Below are positions 12,283-24,045 of a stretch of 64,000 nucleotides of DNA, piece by piece. The notes under the pieces were generated by a model, which saw nothing but the letters and a program-made list of their open reading frames with translations, was not told where the DNA came from and made no database searches. The first letter of the stretch is position 1. Each line of letters opens with the position of its first letter. A program made the position numbers and the translations under genes. The DNA comes from Morinoia aosen (taxonomy: Eukaryota; Arthropoda; Malacostraca; Amphipoda; Talitridae). The stretch is taken from assembly GCA_030386875.1 (NCBI GenBank), contig CM059563.1:13782001-13846000 (forward strand), in the 5' to 3' direction.

Positions 12283-13317
12283 TTGGGTCCCACGTTGGCT
12301 AATATTTTTATGTGTCATCACGAGAAATCCTGGATTGAGGAATGTCCTATCGAATTTAAGCCAGCCTTTTACAAGCGTTATATAGACGGTACTTTCATTT
12401 TGTCCAGGGACCAACACCATTGTTCATTATTTTTAGATTACTTGAATACTAAGCACCCGAATATCAAATTTACCATGGACACAGAAAGAGATAATTGCCT
12501 CCCGTTTTTAGATGTCAATGTTCGTAGAATGGGTAATAGTTTTGAATGTGCAGTCTATCGCAAACCAACATTTACTGGTTTAGGATTGAGTTTTTTTAGT
12601 TTTTGCTGTTTTCAATTCAAAATAAATGGTATCAAAACATTTCTGTATAGGGCTTATAGTGTTTGCAGCACATTTGGTTTTCTCCACGAGGAATTTATGT
12701 TCTTAAAGAACTACTTTGTTAAGAATGTGTTCCCTGTTCGCCTAGTAGACGACTCAATTAGAAAATTTCTCTCCTCTGTTCGCACAAATGTTCCATCGGT
12801 TGCCTCTGTTGATAGAAAACAATGTTACGTTTCACTATTGTACTTTGGTGCTCAGTCGGAAAAACTAAAATCTGAACTATCCCTCCTTTTATCGAAGTTT
12901 TTTACGCAGTGTGATTTTAAATTTATTCTTGTCAATTCCTTGTCAGTTGGATCTTTTTTCAAATTTAAGGATGAACTTCCTAAAGGCATGCTTAGCTCGG
13001 TTGTATACAAGCATAGTTGTGCACGATGTGGTGCATCTGAATACGTTGGATCTACATCCCGTAGCCTGCGTATTCGTGTGGCTGAGCATGCTGGACGAAG
13101 TCACCGTACTAATAACCTTTTATCAGCACCTTCTCACTCTGCAATACGCACACGTGCAGAAAAATGCGACCTGCCTGTTAGACTATCTGATTTTGAAGTA
13201 TTAGGCCGAGGAAGTAACCCAATAGAACTCAGAATATTAGAATCTCTTTTCATTTATAGACTAAAGCCAAAGCTCAATGATATGCAGTCTGCCTATCCCC
13301 TACAAATAGTTTGTTAG
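12283..13317 (+). pseudogene. PLE reverse transcriptase / GIY-YIG endonuclease, 5'-truncated
   Basis: The open frame begins inside the left inverted arm (12184), but PLE homology starts at LGPTLANIFM (12283), a conserved RT motif. The upstream palm and fingers are therefore missing. The catalytic motif reads RYIDGTF near 12376-12396, where RTs have Y-x-D-D, so the second aspartate is glycine and the enzyme should be dead. Next come LPFLDVNV and an AVYRKPTFTG block, common downstream of the RT core. The C-terminal endonuclease shows VVYKHSCARC, EYVGSTSRSLRIRVAEH and a Cx2C...Hx4H arrangement, matching the CCHH-type GIY-YIG domain of PLEs. A later ELRILES could hold the catalytic glutamate. The frame ends at TAG 13315-13317. 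Confidence 0.9.
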
Positions 13318-13572
13318 CGAATGTTTCTAATTTCATGTTTGTTTTTGCCATTGTGATTTTCTGAATGATGTTTGTTTGTAATCTTAACTTTTACAGTGTT
13401 GAGAATGACCACTGCTAGTTGGTCGAAACGTTCACTTTTATCGATTTTATCAACCAATTAGTACAAAATTAGTACAAAATGAGTCTAAGCGTTGTGTCAT
13501 TAGTCTTCCTATTTTTAATAAAGATCTCCAAGCATTGGAACTTTGACTTCTTTAACTAGATAAGAAATAATT

Positions 13573-14370
13573 TGAGGATCAGTGTTTTTTTTTCCGGAGT
13601 AGTTTAATTTTAAATTTTAAAGAAAAGGACATTTATTGTTATATCGCTTCAGCCGTTCTTATCCTTTTTGGCTTGCGTTGATGTACTTAACACTTTTTGC
13701 TTTGCATAATTGTATTTAACCAGTTCTATAGCGTTGTGTTTGCGTTTTTTTTTTACTGTGGCTGACGGTGCAATCTGCGTTATTGATTTTTTTATCTGTT
13801 CAAATCTAAAAATTTTTTTTTTATTGTTTTTTTTCGGCCAACAGTTTTTTCTTATAGGGGGAGGTATGTGGCTCCCTCCGTACATTCGTGAGCCAAGCCG
13901 CGTAAAAGCGCTCGTCGTGTCTGAGCAATCGCATTTTGACTGAGCACGGACCGCCGATAGCACCGGACTAGCAAGCTCCGACCCCCAGTAAACTGATAAA
14001 AATGCTTCATCCTTTCCTTCCCTACCTGACGACAGCGGTGGCTCCAGTTTCGGGGCTTACATCAGTAGTCTTTCAGAACGTGAATTAAGCACAGTATTAG
14101 TTGATTAACGGACCACTTTTTATCCTTTTATATAAAATGATGTGGAACTCCTAACCGCGGCTAGGATGTAGGAGAGGAAGCCATCGTTCTCAGCATTTCA
14201 CCACCTCACAGTGGGGCTACGCACTGAAAACATGTAAATACAAGCCAATTGAGGGCGTATAGTGGAGTGATTATCAATAAAATAATCGCGTTTCTACGTT
14301 GTTTAATAGAGTCTATGACGGATTTCATGAAATTTCGTATTGCAAACTTTATGTTTTTTTCTTGATTATC
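13573..14370. other. Non-coding, presumed intron
   Basis: Continuation of the interrupted local repeat (to about 13600), then T-rich sequence with long T runs at 13745-13835. A third copy of the local repeat sits at 14086-14135. No gene. Confidence 0.55.
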
Positions 14371-14745
14371 CCCCTGACGGGGTTACAACTATTGTATCTA
14401 CGTGAATTAACGCTCCCAGGGGGAAATGTGTGGGAGCCCGAGCTGAGAGTTAGGTGGGTCTTCTTTGTGTAGAAATAAAATGTTTTTTGTTATGTTAAGG
14501 ACCACCTTTATTCGGTTCACTGCTGTCCTGTTTTTCAGCACCTACTACTTTCTTCTTGATCTTTTATCTTGCTTCATGAACCTCTTTCTCAACTTTCTAG
14601 CTGTTTCTATACCCCTTCTGCATAGATTACGCGTTCCTTTTTCTCCATACTAAAAGGTACATTCCTCCTTCCTCTCTTCGATAGGTTTTTTTATAGCGGT
14701 TAGGGAGGCTTAAACTAACATATAATTAAATCTGTATAATCTAAT
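14371..14745 (+). repeat. Dispersed ~390-bp repeat family, copy 2 (near full length)
   Basis: Starts with a short inverted motif (CCCCTGACGGGG), then TTACAACTATTGTATCTACG, a CTTCTTTGTG...AAATAAAATG block, GGACCACCTTTATTCGGTTC, ACTGCTGT, CACCTACTACTTTCTTCTTG, CATAGATTACGCGTTCC and TCCATACTAAA. It ends in TTAGGGAGGCTTAAACTAAC. The same order of blocks recurs in the other copies listed for this family. It encodes no protein. It could be a MITE or a SINE. I see no convincing Pol III boxes and no clean target duplication. Confidence 0.75.
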
Positions 14746-16370
14746 CTTCTTCATCCTCGCGTAGATGTCAGGCCATTAGTGTTTCATAATGGGCTTTTCG
14801 TCAGGTAATTTCAGACGTTATTTTCGTTTCTCACTTCAGTTTTGTGTAATTGATATAAGCAAGTTTTTTATGAACTTCCCTATCATGAAACGAAAATGTC
14901 GGTTCCTGGAATAGGCTGTCTGGTTATTCAGCCGCGACATGCCAGGCAATGGCTATGCCGTGGCCACAACAGATGAGACTCTGATCCTCACGCCTGCTTC
15001 TTTGAGCGCATTCAAACCATTACTTGACCAACACGCGTCATTAACCAACCTTATTTCAATTTGCTTAGAAAACAATACTGAAATATTCAATGTTCCGATT
15101 TAATGTTTCAAAATGACCCTTCTCGAAAGTTGCTCATTAGCAAAGCTACTCCGTATATGTTACTTAGTCTAAGCTTCTTAGTATGTACGATTTGCAATAA
15201 GGCATTTAGTGTATACGCCACTTAGAGTATGCTGTTTAGAATAACTTATTTAGTATTATCTACTTATTATAGGCTGAACTGTATACTTTACTTTAATTAA
15301 ATTCAGCACAAACTTTTTAGTAAAGAATAAAACTTAGTTTTAACTGTACATGTATTACATTTCGTATTGGTTGGAACGCTCTGCTCTTGAAACCGCCAGC
15401 TTCTTTGGGGGCTTGAATAATTATTATTATAGGCCCGGTCACCAGCATTCGTTATCATTATTATTTTGTTATTTATTGGCTCATTATTATTATTCACGTA
15501 CTATCTAGGCTCGTTATTCGCAGCAAATATACCAAAAGTCAGTTCTGCTTCTCCTTTGACTTATTTATGAGGCATTTGTCGTCATGGGTGGATTTATCCA
15601 TACGCGAGTATGTACACCTCCATGAGTTGTGTGAACTAATTTTCGTTGTGATTTACGGTTGTGAGATCCATTACGATCATATTTGGACCAAATATCGGTG
15701 CAGAAACGCGCCTTTGCAAACGGTGCAGAGGTGTAACTTTGCTGCGCCTTACACGGCCAGTACAATAGGCGTAGCAGAGCTTAAAAGTTGTGCATCGCAT
15801 CTGATCGCTCCCATTTCTTCCTGTCTTTTAGTCTAGCATTGATATTACCAATAAATCATTTGGACTTCCCTTGAATGTTTGAATGAGCGCTGGCATATTT
15901 TTACACTTGTATGGTTTTTCAGTATTTCACGCAGTTTACTCATTTTGTTAGACCAAATGCAAGCAATACCATGAAATCGTACTGAGGGTGAAGAAATTTT
16001 GCGAACTGGATCCTTATATAAAGTTTTATTGTTATGAAAAACTGTTTTTCCAACAATGATGATATATTTCTCAAATTGAATTATAAATTTTCTTTAAAGC
16101 ATCTCAATTTTTTATATTTTCATTGTTGTGTCATGAATTATAATTCTACCAATGTCAGTGAAAAAATCTTTTCTGAGCGCAAAAGATACCATAATAATTA
16201 TTCAATTTATTTTTTTTCGACAGTGAGCTAATGAATACTTTTCGAAATGCTTTTCCGTATTATCGCATTTTTCCAAACGAAAAATAAAATTCCTAGGAAC
16301 TAAGGTGATACGACAAAAAAATTGTAGCCTCAACCTTATATATACAGGCGTTTCATGAAATCCAATCCAT
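14746..16370. other. Non-coding, presumed intron
   Basis: No gene. 15150-15300 has loosely repeated ACTTAGTATACG-like blocks about 20 bases apart, an old degenerate array. 16020-16230 is very AT-rich. Confidence 0.5.
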
Positions 16371-16374
16371 GATG

Positions 16375-16545
16375 CTTTAGTCAGCTACCAATTCCTGCAG
16401 TTGCTTAGCTGCCAGTTTCTCCAGTTAGTTATCTGCCAGTTAGCTGCTAGCTCCTGCAGTTAGTTATCTGCCCAGTTCCAGCAGTTAGTTTAGTTATCTG
16501 TCAATTAGCTGGCAGTTCCAGCAGCTAGTTAGCTGCATAGCTGCT
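16375..16545. repeat. Degenerate CAGTTAGTTATCTGC repeats
   Basis: About eight blocks built from CCTGCAGTTAG, TTATCTGCCAGTTAGCTG and CCAGCAGTTAG, with spacing of 16-35 bases. Several contain CAG preceded by pyrimidines, but no resemblance to the next exon start was seen. Confidence 0.75.
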
Positions 16546-16694
16546 TGTGTGAGAACACTCCTTACAGTGTATCCCCACTTTAAGTTCCCTTAGCTCCAGC
16601 CTTAATGGTACCTTTATCCATCCTTCACCGTTTTGGAACACCTATGCTGTAATTGGAGAGGCTTTTAGTAATTCATAAGCTAATCTAGTTCGGC

Positions 16695-16744
16695 TATTCC
16701 AGCATCACGATGTTTGTTCTGACAATTTCTGTGATGCTGGAATA
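16695..16744. repeat. 14-bp perfect inverted repeat upstream of the exon
   Basis: TATTCCAGCATCAC at 16695-16708 and its exact reverse complement at 16731-16744, with a 22-nt loop. It lies about 100 bases before the 3' splice site of the first exon, so the pre-mRNA could form a stable hairpin there. No function can be assigned. Confidence 0.8.
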
Positions 16745-16843
16745 TGTTTGTTTTGGCGATGGTTTTTTGTAACTTCAGTGAATTTGGAGAAACAAACTTT
16801 TGTAACTCGCATCCTGTTCTCACGCCCGTCCGTCTCTCCCCAG

Positions 16844-16933
16844 GCCCTGAACGGCTTCCTCGTAATCCTGGACTGCGAGGGCGAGGTGTTCTTCGCCACA
16901 CACAACATCGAGACCTACCTCGGCTTCCATCAG
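16844..16933 (+). CDS. ss: Aryl hydrocarbon receptor / spineless, PAS-A exon (first part)
   Basis: A 90-bp phase-0 exon encoding 30 residues, ALNGFLVILDC then EGEVFFATHNIETYLGFHQ. This is the start of the PAS-A domain of AhR; the family has LQALNGF...YLGFxQ here, and the EGEVFFATH wording is of the arthropod spineless type. It is preceded by a pyrimidine tract (CCGTCCGTCTCTCCCCAG, AG at 16842-16843) and followed by gtaccg at 16934. AhR/Spineless is a bHLH-PAS transcription factor that dimerises with ARNT/Tango in the nucleus; in insects it specifies distal antenna and leg and some photoreceptor fates. PAS-A contributes to dimerisation. Codons are GC-rich in third positions, against an AT-rich background. 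The previous exon, expected to encode bHLH, is not in the window. Confidence 0.95.
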
Positions 16934-17760
16934 GTACCGTCAAATTTGTTCCAGCTATTTTGCGAGTGAAAATCAGTGGTATACTTCGAACTCCACGGTG
17001 CGAATGTAATTTGAAGACCGCCTCGGCTTCTGGTACCGTCAGACATGTTCCGGCTATTTTGATCAACATTCGTGCAAAATTGAGTAATGTATTTCGAATT
17101 CCATGACATGGATGTAATTTGAAAACCGTCTTGGCTTTCATTGGGTACCGTTATCTTTGTTTCAGCAGTTTCACGAGTAAAAATCAAGATTGTATTTCGA
17201 ACTCCAGAGAGCGAATGTTATTTGAAAACCGCCTCGGCTTCCATCAGGTACCGTGAGATTTGTTCCATCGATTTCGATGAATATTCGAGTGAAAATGAGT
17301 AGTGCATTTTGACCTCCAAGGTGTGAATGTAACTTGAAAACCGCCTCGGTTTTTATCAGGTACCGTGATGCTCGTTCCATCTATTACAATCAATAATTAT
17401 GGAATGAAAATCAGTAGTGTATTTGGAACTCCATGGCATGGATGTAACCTGAAGACTACCTATGCCTTCATCCGGTACAGTGATGTTTGTTTGGTCCATT
17501 TTAATCAACATTCGAGTGAAAATGAGTAGTGTATTTCTGACTCCAAGGTATGGATGTCACCGTGAGACCGTCTCGATTGAGGAAAAGTATGGTGATGTTG
17601 TATGAAGCTTCTTTACCTGATGAAATTTACGAATTAAGGGAGTGGTATACTGTAGAAGGAATGGGTAGCAAATAAACTTCAAGACTCACGTCGGCTTTTA
17701 TCAGGTACAGACTTCCGTTCCTAAGCTATTTTTAACCATGATTGCTCATTAAACTAGTAG
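16934..17760. repeat. Degenerate tandem repeat derived from the 5' splice junction
   Basis: The intron begins with a repeat of about 99-117 bp. Each unit contains a copy of the exon's last ~25 nt and the donor: GACCnnCTCGGCTTCCATCAG then gtaccgtnanntttgttcc. GGTAC donor-like sites lie at 17033, 17145, 17248, 17360, 17475 and 17705, with a decayed one near 17588, following the real donor at 16934. The copy at 17248 keeps CTCGGCTTCCATCAG|gtaccg exactly; others have lost bases. Units also share CCANNATTTTGATCAACATTCG and GAAAATCAGTAGTGTATTTCGAACTCCA-like blocks (shortened here). The exon is conserved in the protein family, so it is the likely source. Confidence 0.88.
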
Positions 17761-20700
17761 TATATTCATTACGGGAATATATATAGATAACATGAGAAAC
17801 TATCTTGGTTTTTACACGAATAATCCTTACTAATTAGCCTATTTTTACTGTCATCAAGGACGCGATAAAACATGTATCTCACTAGACTCTTCAGCGTACT
17901 AGCAATGCCTCCTATACCTCCAGGCCTGCTCCTAGACGTGGCAACATCGTAATGACGTCACACTACTGGTCATATCAAACCAGTGCTTCCGGTATGGTAT
18001 GGGAGGCATTGGTATTAGTGTGGGAAAAAAACTATTTTGGCTCGCCTCTGACATAATCTTTCTGCTCGTATCTCAATCAATAATATTTTCACGAATAACT
18101 GGTACTATGCCCCCAAGTTCTGGGAGTGAATGCAACCGCAAAATTGACCTCGCTCTTTTGTTAATTTAATGACTTTGTCTTAATTTAATGACTGCTTCGT
18201 CCGCCTAAAAGGTCGAATAACTAGGAGAAAACAAAGAATTAATTTTAGGATCTTCACTCGAATTTTTTCTTGCTCTGTTTTCTCTTTTGTTTGGTTGTCT
18301 CTGCTTGTTATCACGATGTAAAATGAAATCGTGCCACAGAACGCAGCGCGTGTCCGATAAAACTGCCACCAGGACGTGCCCCTCTACGTGCTGGTGACTA
18401 GTGAGCGCCAGTGGCTAGTAAGCGTCTGATACACTAGTGACTAGTGAGCGCTTGATACGCTAGTGAGCGTCCGACGCATTAGTAACCAATGAGCGCATAA
18501 AATGAAAGGGAAACAGTGAGCGCTCGTCTCGTAACTTCGTAACTACACAGCCAGGTGTGTGTGAGTGTGTGTGTGTGTGAGTGTATACTGTATGTGCTGC
18601 ACTCCACATAACTATCGACAATAACAAGTCGCCCCCATGCGCTGAATATTGTGAAAAATCTCACGACAATAACGACATTGTGCCTACTGCGCGTCAACTT
18701 CATCAGGCATGTATCGAAGTGGTTTGTGTTTTTCTTGATCTGTGATGCTCGTGCCGCTGCGTGAAAGTTTGCTAATGCCTTAAATGCAGCAAATTATTAT
18801 TGTTATCTGTGTTTCGATATGCACGAAATGTTTTCCACTTCCAAATGAATTTTTTTAATCGAATATTGTAAACCAAGTAAGTCCCCTCTAATGATTCGCT
18901 ATCAAGTTTACATTGCATAGTTTTTTCAATATATTTTTTGAATGCAAGTGCATATGTTCAATTTAAGTTAAAACGATAGGTATCGCTTTTATTTGACAAA
19001 TTTTCCATGCATCCTATTTTTAATTCTGATCGATGCATGCTATTACAAAAATGTTTGCATATTCTTGAAGAAAATGGGAATTATAGCAGGTACGCACGCA
19101 GCGCTGCTAAACATTGAAACATTTAAAACTAGCCTCCAATTTCCATTTTTGGAGACGGCTAAGTGATGGGGCCGCACGAGCGAGATTTTATAACTACGAT
19201 ATTTTGCTAAATTTATTTTTTCGAAACGAGCGTTTTTTCATCATATAGGGTTACTCGCGTTTTGTTAAAAATGTTATGCTTGATCTGAACACTGGTTTCA
19301 AGATTAAACTATTTAATCAATTTTAGCAAGTATTTGAGAGCAAAAAATCGTTTGTTTCGTAACGCGGACGTGAAATCCATGGCAAATTGGTTCCCGTGCT
19401 TCGACATCTCTTGATCTTCAAACAATGAGAGCGGCAGTAACTTTTCACAAACCAAAAATTATAAGAGCATAATATTGCAGATTCTTCGTTGCCCACATGA
19501 AGATCGTGTGCAAAGGCAAATTTTCATCTCGGATAGCACGTTTTTCTAATCAACAATGAATGTGAAAGAATTGAATTCCTACGTCAGTTTTTCATTAATT
19601 TAACAGATCTCTCATATTCTCATCAGGCCTTTCTTATACAACTTTCATGGCCTTAAAAATCAAGATATTCAAGCCGCTGCCCGTAAAGGCAGCCTGTGTT
19701 CCTGCACCCCGCTTCTCTGTGCGGCTGCTCACACCGCAACCTCTGGCGACCCTGTTCCAATTTGCAGCCCTGCCAACGCTACTAACTACGAGGATGCATT
19801 GGAGTCTCTCGAAGCATCCCTAAAGTATTTCCTCTTCACATTTGGCTCGGATCCTGACACGACTCCTCACAGCTCGGCGTGCTGGAGCACCGCCAGAGAT
19901 GAGAGCGGCCCCGCCGTCCGTAAAAGCTGCGCTCAGGAATGCGCGGCACGCCGCAATAGATGTCTACGTCTCCGGGTGACGTACTCATGACGGTTATGCG
20001 AGCGTGCGGTCGTTAACGTGACAGTTACGTCGTTCTTGGTCGCGCTTTACGCTAAATTTGGTTGTGCATCGGAGACTTCATCGTCTGACGAGCGATTATT
20101 TAAAGAAATTTACGAGCGTGGCAGGGTCGGGAGAGGCGGCGGTATGCTCACAGGACCCACCCTTATTGCAACTCGGCCGATTTTTCTGCGCCGGCAAGTG
20201 AATGAAAAATCATTTCTTGGTTCGACCTCATGTTTTTTTCCTGACGGACACGCGTGGTAAATTGACCGGAACAATTCTTATACGTTCCTACAATTTTCTG
20301 CCGAGTTTCCTCGTGACATGTTCTTCACTTTCCTGTGATAATTAGGCAGTTAGATTTGTGGTGCACATTCTTTTTTGGGGCCATTGGTGATGAAATGCGA
20401 CCACTCAAACCAGTACACAATTATTGGAGAGTAACGCTAAGAAAACTTCCTAAGAGCAGTTTTGTCATAAATGCAGTCCTATGTGAACTATCATTCGAGT
20501 CATTTTTTTCTGTTTTTGATTTTTGCGCTGGAAAATCAAAAGACGGAAAGGCTAGCAAAACACCCAGAATTGACTGGGAGTTTTCAAGTGTCCTATTATT
20601 TATATATGTATATAATATTATCGAGGTGTCATTTAATCGATCGTATTATTCTCTTTTTATACGTAGGTCAGCTAGTCGTTTTAAAATTATTTTCAATTAT

Positions 20701-21874
20701 ATAAGCCAAGTAGAAAGACGTATTTCTCAGCTAGTTCTATAATCGAAAAATCCCGCATGGGAAATTTGAAGTAAAAACTATCTGTCAATTGGGCATCATC
20801 ATGCAAGTCAATGAGTTACAATGTTTAAAAAGTTTCATCAGTCAATAGATCATCCTAGTCAATCAAACTAGTCACACTACTAGTAGTCAAACCAGTCAAT
20901 CAGGCCAAAATTCGTCAGCTGCTCACCAGCGACTTCAACTCGCACCAAAGAATTATCTATCCTTCTTCTGTTGTACTGAGCAGCACATTGTATGCTGGCA
21001 CTCACTGTAGGAGTTGTGATGGGCAGCACATTATATACTGACACACACTGCAGGAGCCCGTGCACATGAGGTGACAGATCTGGGCAATTCAAGAAAAACT
21101 AAGGTATTTGAACTACATCAAATTAATTCCAGTGTAGTCTAAGTAAACTATTGCTAACTCTTCATAAAATAGTTGCTATTTCTGAAGTGCATATCTCTAT
21201 TAATACGTAAATCATTGTCAGCTCTTTGTGAAATAAATATTGAATGTAAAATGGTTGTAATCTTTATTGGTGTAAACGAGTAAATTTACTTCTTCTGTAT
21301 CACGCGCTTTTTTAAGCGCGATAATTCTCGTAAAAAATTTATTACATTATACGTGGACGAAGTACAACACTATATGTATATTGTATTGTACCATTATTTA
21401 TTACACCACCTAACAATTTTTCCAGTATGCCATCTTGATCACGTCTTCGCGAAATTACTAAGCTGTCGGGCAAAAATGAGTTCTATCCGGGCTTATTTAT
21501 GCTCCTGAGGTTACTTAGCTGTAAATAACAGCACATCCATGCAAAGAAGCACAATTTATGATGATCTCGATAGATGATAATGCTTTTGCTTGATTGAGTA
21601 GCAGCTGCTCGTTGGCATCCGTTGCTACTGAAGGCTTCCTCGCGGTTGGGAACTTGCGAAACTGGCAGGTTTCTTGAGCTGAAGTATCGCTCATCGCCGC
21701 CCGCCTGCATCGCTTATCGCCGCCCGCCCGCCTGCCGGATCCCACCTTGAATTTATGGCGGATATTTCCCGGCCGAGGCGCGTATTTTATGAGGGGATCG
21801 CGTTCTGCGTCCAGGAACTCATCTGTCTGCTGAGCTCCTCCATGCAAGTGGGCTTTGTACCCCCGTAGCTCACT
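17761..21874. other. Intron sequence with minor repeats
   Basis: No gene found. 18390-18490 has CTAGTGAGCGCYTGATACG-like repeats, about five copies. 18554-18586 is a (GT)n-rich microsatellite. 20830-20915 repeats AGTCAATCA/ACTAGTCA. Short open frames, such as those in the somewhat GC-richer stretch around 19680-20000, show no recognisable domain and no homology to the missing AhR exons. Confidence 0.55.
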
Positions 21875-22727
21875 GCTGGACAGGTCACCCGACACACCCC
21901 GGACAGGTCACCCAACACACGCCGGACAGGTCACCCTACACACGCCGGACAGGTCACCCTACACACGCCAGACAGGTCACCCTACACACGCCGGACAGGT
22001 CACCCTACACACGCCGGACAGGTCACCCTACACACGCCGGACAGGTCACCCTACACACGCCGGACAGGTCACCCTACACACGCCGGACAGGTCATCCAAC
22101 ACACCCCGGACAGGTCACCCTACACACGCCGGACAGGTCACCCAACACACGCCGGACAGGTCACCCTACACACGCCGGACAGGTCACCCTACACAAGCCG
22201 GACAGGTCACCCTACACACGCCGGAGAGGTCATCCTACACACGCCGGACAGGTCACCCAACACACGCCGGACAGGTCACCCTACACACGCCGGACAGGTC
22301 ACCCTACACACGCCGGACAGGTCACCCTACACACGCTGGACAGGTCACCCTACACAAGCCTGACAGGTCACCAAACACACGCCGGACAGGTCATCCAACA
22401 CACCCCGGACAGGTCACCCTACACACGCCGGACAGGTCACCCTACACACGCCGGACAGGTCACCCAGCACACGCCGGACAGGTCACCCTACACACGCCGG
22501 ATAGGTCACCCTACACACGCCGGACAGGTCATCCTACACAAGCCTAACAGGTCACCCTACACACGCCGGACAGGTCATCCAACAGACCCCGGACAGGTCA
22601 CCCAACACACCCCGGACAGGTCACCCAACACACCCCGGACAGGTCACCCAACACACCCCGGACAGGTCACCCAACGCACGCCGGACAGGTCACCCAACAC
22701 ACGCCGGACAGGTCACCCAACACACAT
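21875..22727. repeat. 23-bp minisatellite, about 37 copies
   Basis: Tandem 23-bp unit containing CCGGACAGGTCACCCTACAC and ACG, with variants CCCAACAC, TCATCC, CACCCC and ACAAGC. Variant units cluster at the right end (CCCAACACACCCC type), showing block amplification of a subtype. Copies remain in register with no spacers, so this is not a CRISPR array. Confidence 0.96.
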
Positions 22728-23815
22728 GACTCATGTTCTCTCACATGCAAAGTCCCGAGTCAAAGACTCATTTGTTGAGCGGTGCTGCAGCCGCAGTTGT
22801 CCGAATTTAAACCATACTTAAGTGTTTTGCATCCTTCTTAAGCATACGAGTCTGCTACAAGCTCTTAACTTCTACTTCGGTTTTGACTGAAATAGACTTA
22901 ATGACTTTTGATCGGGCAGTTAATAGTCAAATTTGAACGGTAACTGAGTTTCATGCCCTTTGAAGGTTTTTTGTAGCAGCTCGCTAGCGCTAGAACAATT
23001 AAGTATGATATGATTCGCTTGACCGAAAATTGTTCAGCTATCTCGTTATAACTCACGTGACTATCGTTCTGTTAACTCGTTATAACTCACGTACGTGACT
23101 ACCATTCCGCTAATTTGCTATAATTTATGTAACTGACTTATAATGAATGACTCGGATGATGTTCTAAGTACAAGAAAACGGCAGTTTCTTCCTTCAATAT
23201 TTCAAGAGTTCATGACGACTGAAAAATAGAAAAAAACAAAGACCTTGAGAGTGAGAGTTCTCTTCTAGCATTGAAACCGGATTTTCAAATAATGAACGTC
23301 GTCGTTGCAGTACAAATTGTAGCGTATGTCCACTTAATACGTTAACTACGTTTGCGCGGTTGCAGCGGTCGATAAAGTTAGGTTGTGAGTAGCAAGTCTG
23401 AAAACCGACTTTACAGGTCGAATCAGGTTCTGCCGTTTCAAAGAAGCATGAAAAAGTATAATTGCACGATAATATTTTGAGTCGCACGCGAAAATCTATT
23501 TTGAAAAAGGGGGCGAAATTATTGAAATGTTATTCATTTATGCCGGTATGCAAGTGAGCAATTTACATAGTGGTACACACATATCCCAATATAGGTATGG
23601 TTAACGACTTAAGAGAACTTCCGTTACCAGTTGTACCTGTACAGAGACGTAAATTGTTTCGTAGTCTTGCGCACGATGTGTGCATGAATGATGAGCACCC
23701 AGCGAGATACTGTATGCTTCATTCTCTTTTCTAACGTGAGAGCATTTATGCAAGTTGCATTTCTGTAACTCATCTGTACTTCTCTGACCTCATTTCGTCG
23801 AAACCTGAACGACAA
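22728..23815. other. Intron sequence, no gene
   Basis: Mostly unique sequence. At 23030-23145 there are three diverged copies of a ~45-bp unit with TTATAACTCACGTGACTA. Confidence 0.5.
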
Positions 23816-23819
23816 TCTC

Positions 23820-24045
23820 TTTAACAGACTGACTGCGGCACGACCCACCAGTGGGTCGTGCTCAAGTTTTTTCTGCTGCGAAACGACCCATCGATGGGTC
23901 GCTTAAAAGAGTTTTACAAACTTTTAAAATTAATGGTATTTGATAGACCGAGTTACTGTTTGGTAGTTATAAAATTTCTAACAACTGTTAAATCTAAATT
24001 TGAGTTGAAAACTGAACTTCAGTTTAACCCATCGCAGTATGACGC
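23820..24045. mobile_element. piggyBac-like MITE relic, copy 1
   Basis: Begins TTTAACAGACTGACTGCGG followed by CACGACCCACCAGTGGGTCG (self-complementary CCAC..GTGG) and a second CGACCCATCGATGGGTCG. It ends ACTGAACTTCAGTTTAACCC, ATCGCAG. The same blocks, in the reverse order and strand, make up the copy at 36187. No transposase. A TTAA-type flank and terminal CnnTTGACTGCGG resemble non-autonomous piggyBac elements, but this is by inspection only. Confidence 0.5.

Larger units (their letters stand above)
11677..13556 (+). mobile_element. Truncated Penelope-like retroelement (PLE)
   Basis: A 1.88-kb insertion bounded by a perfect 16-bp direct repeat, TAGATAAGAAATAATT, at 11661-11676 and 13557-13572, read as the target site duplication. 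The two ends are near-identical inverted arms of about 0.6 kb (11677-12281 and 12913-13519). Between them lies the 3' part of a reverse transcriptase, and the right arm carries a GIY-YIG endonuclease. RT plus GIY-YIG, 5' truncation, a partial inverted copy at the 5' end and TSDs of this size are typical of Penelope-like elements. The host locus is an ~100-bp local repeat, and the TSD fits inside it. No intact ORF remains, so it is not autonomous. Confidence 0.93.

Noticed and set aside
1-16843. Search for the upstream bHLH exon of AhR/spineless
   Set aside because: No reading frame resembling the basic-helix-loop-helix region was seen on the + strand; it probably lies upstream of the window.
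21855-22547. 230-codon ORF rich in TGHPTHAGQVTLHTPDR
   Set aside because: Read-through of the 23-bp repeat; the three frames give the same peptide.
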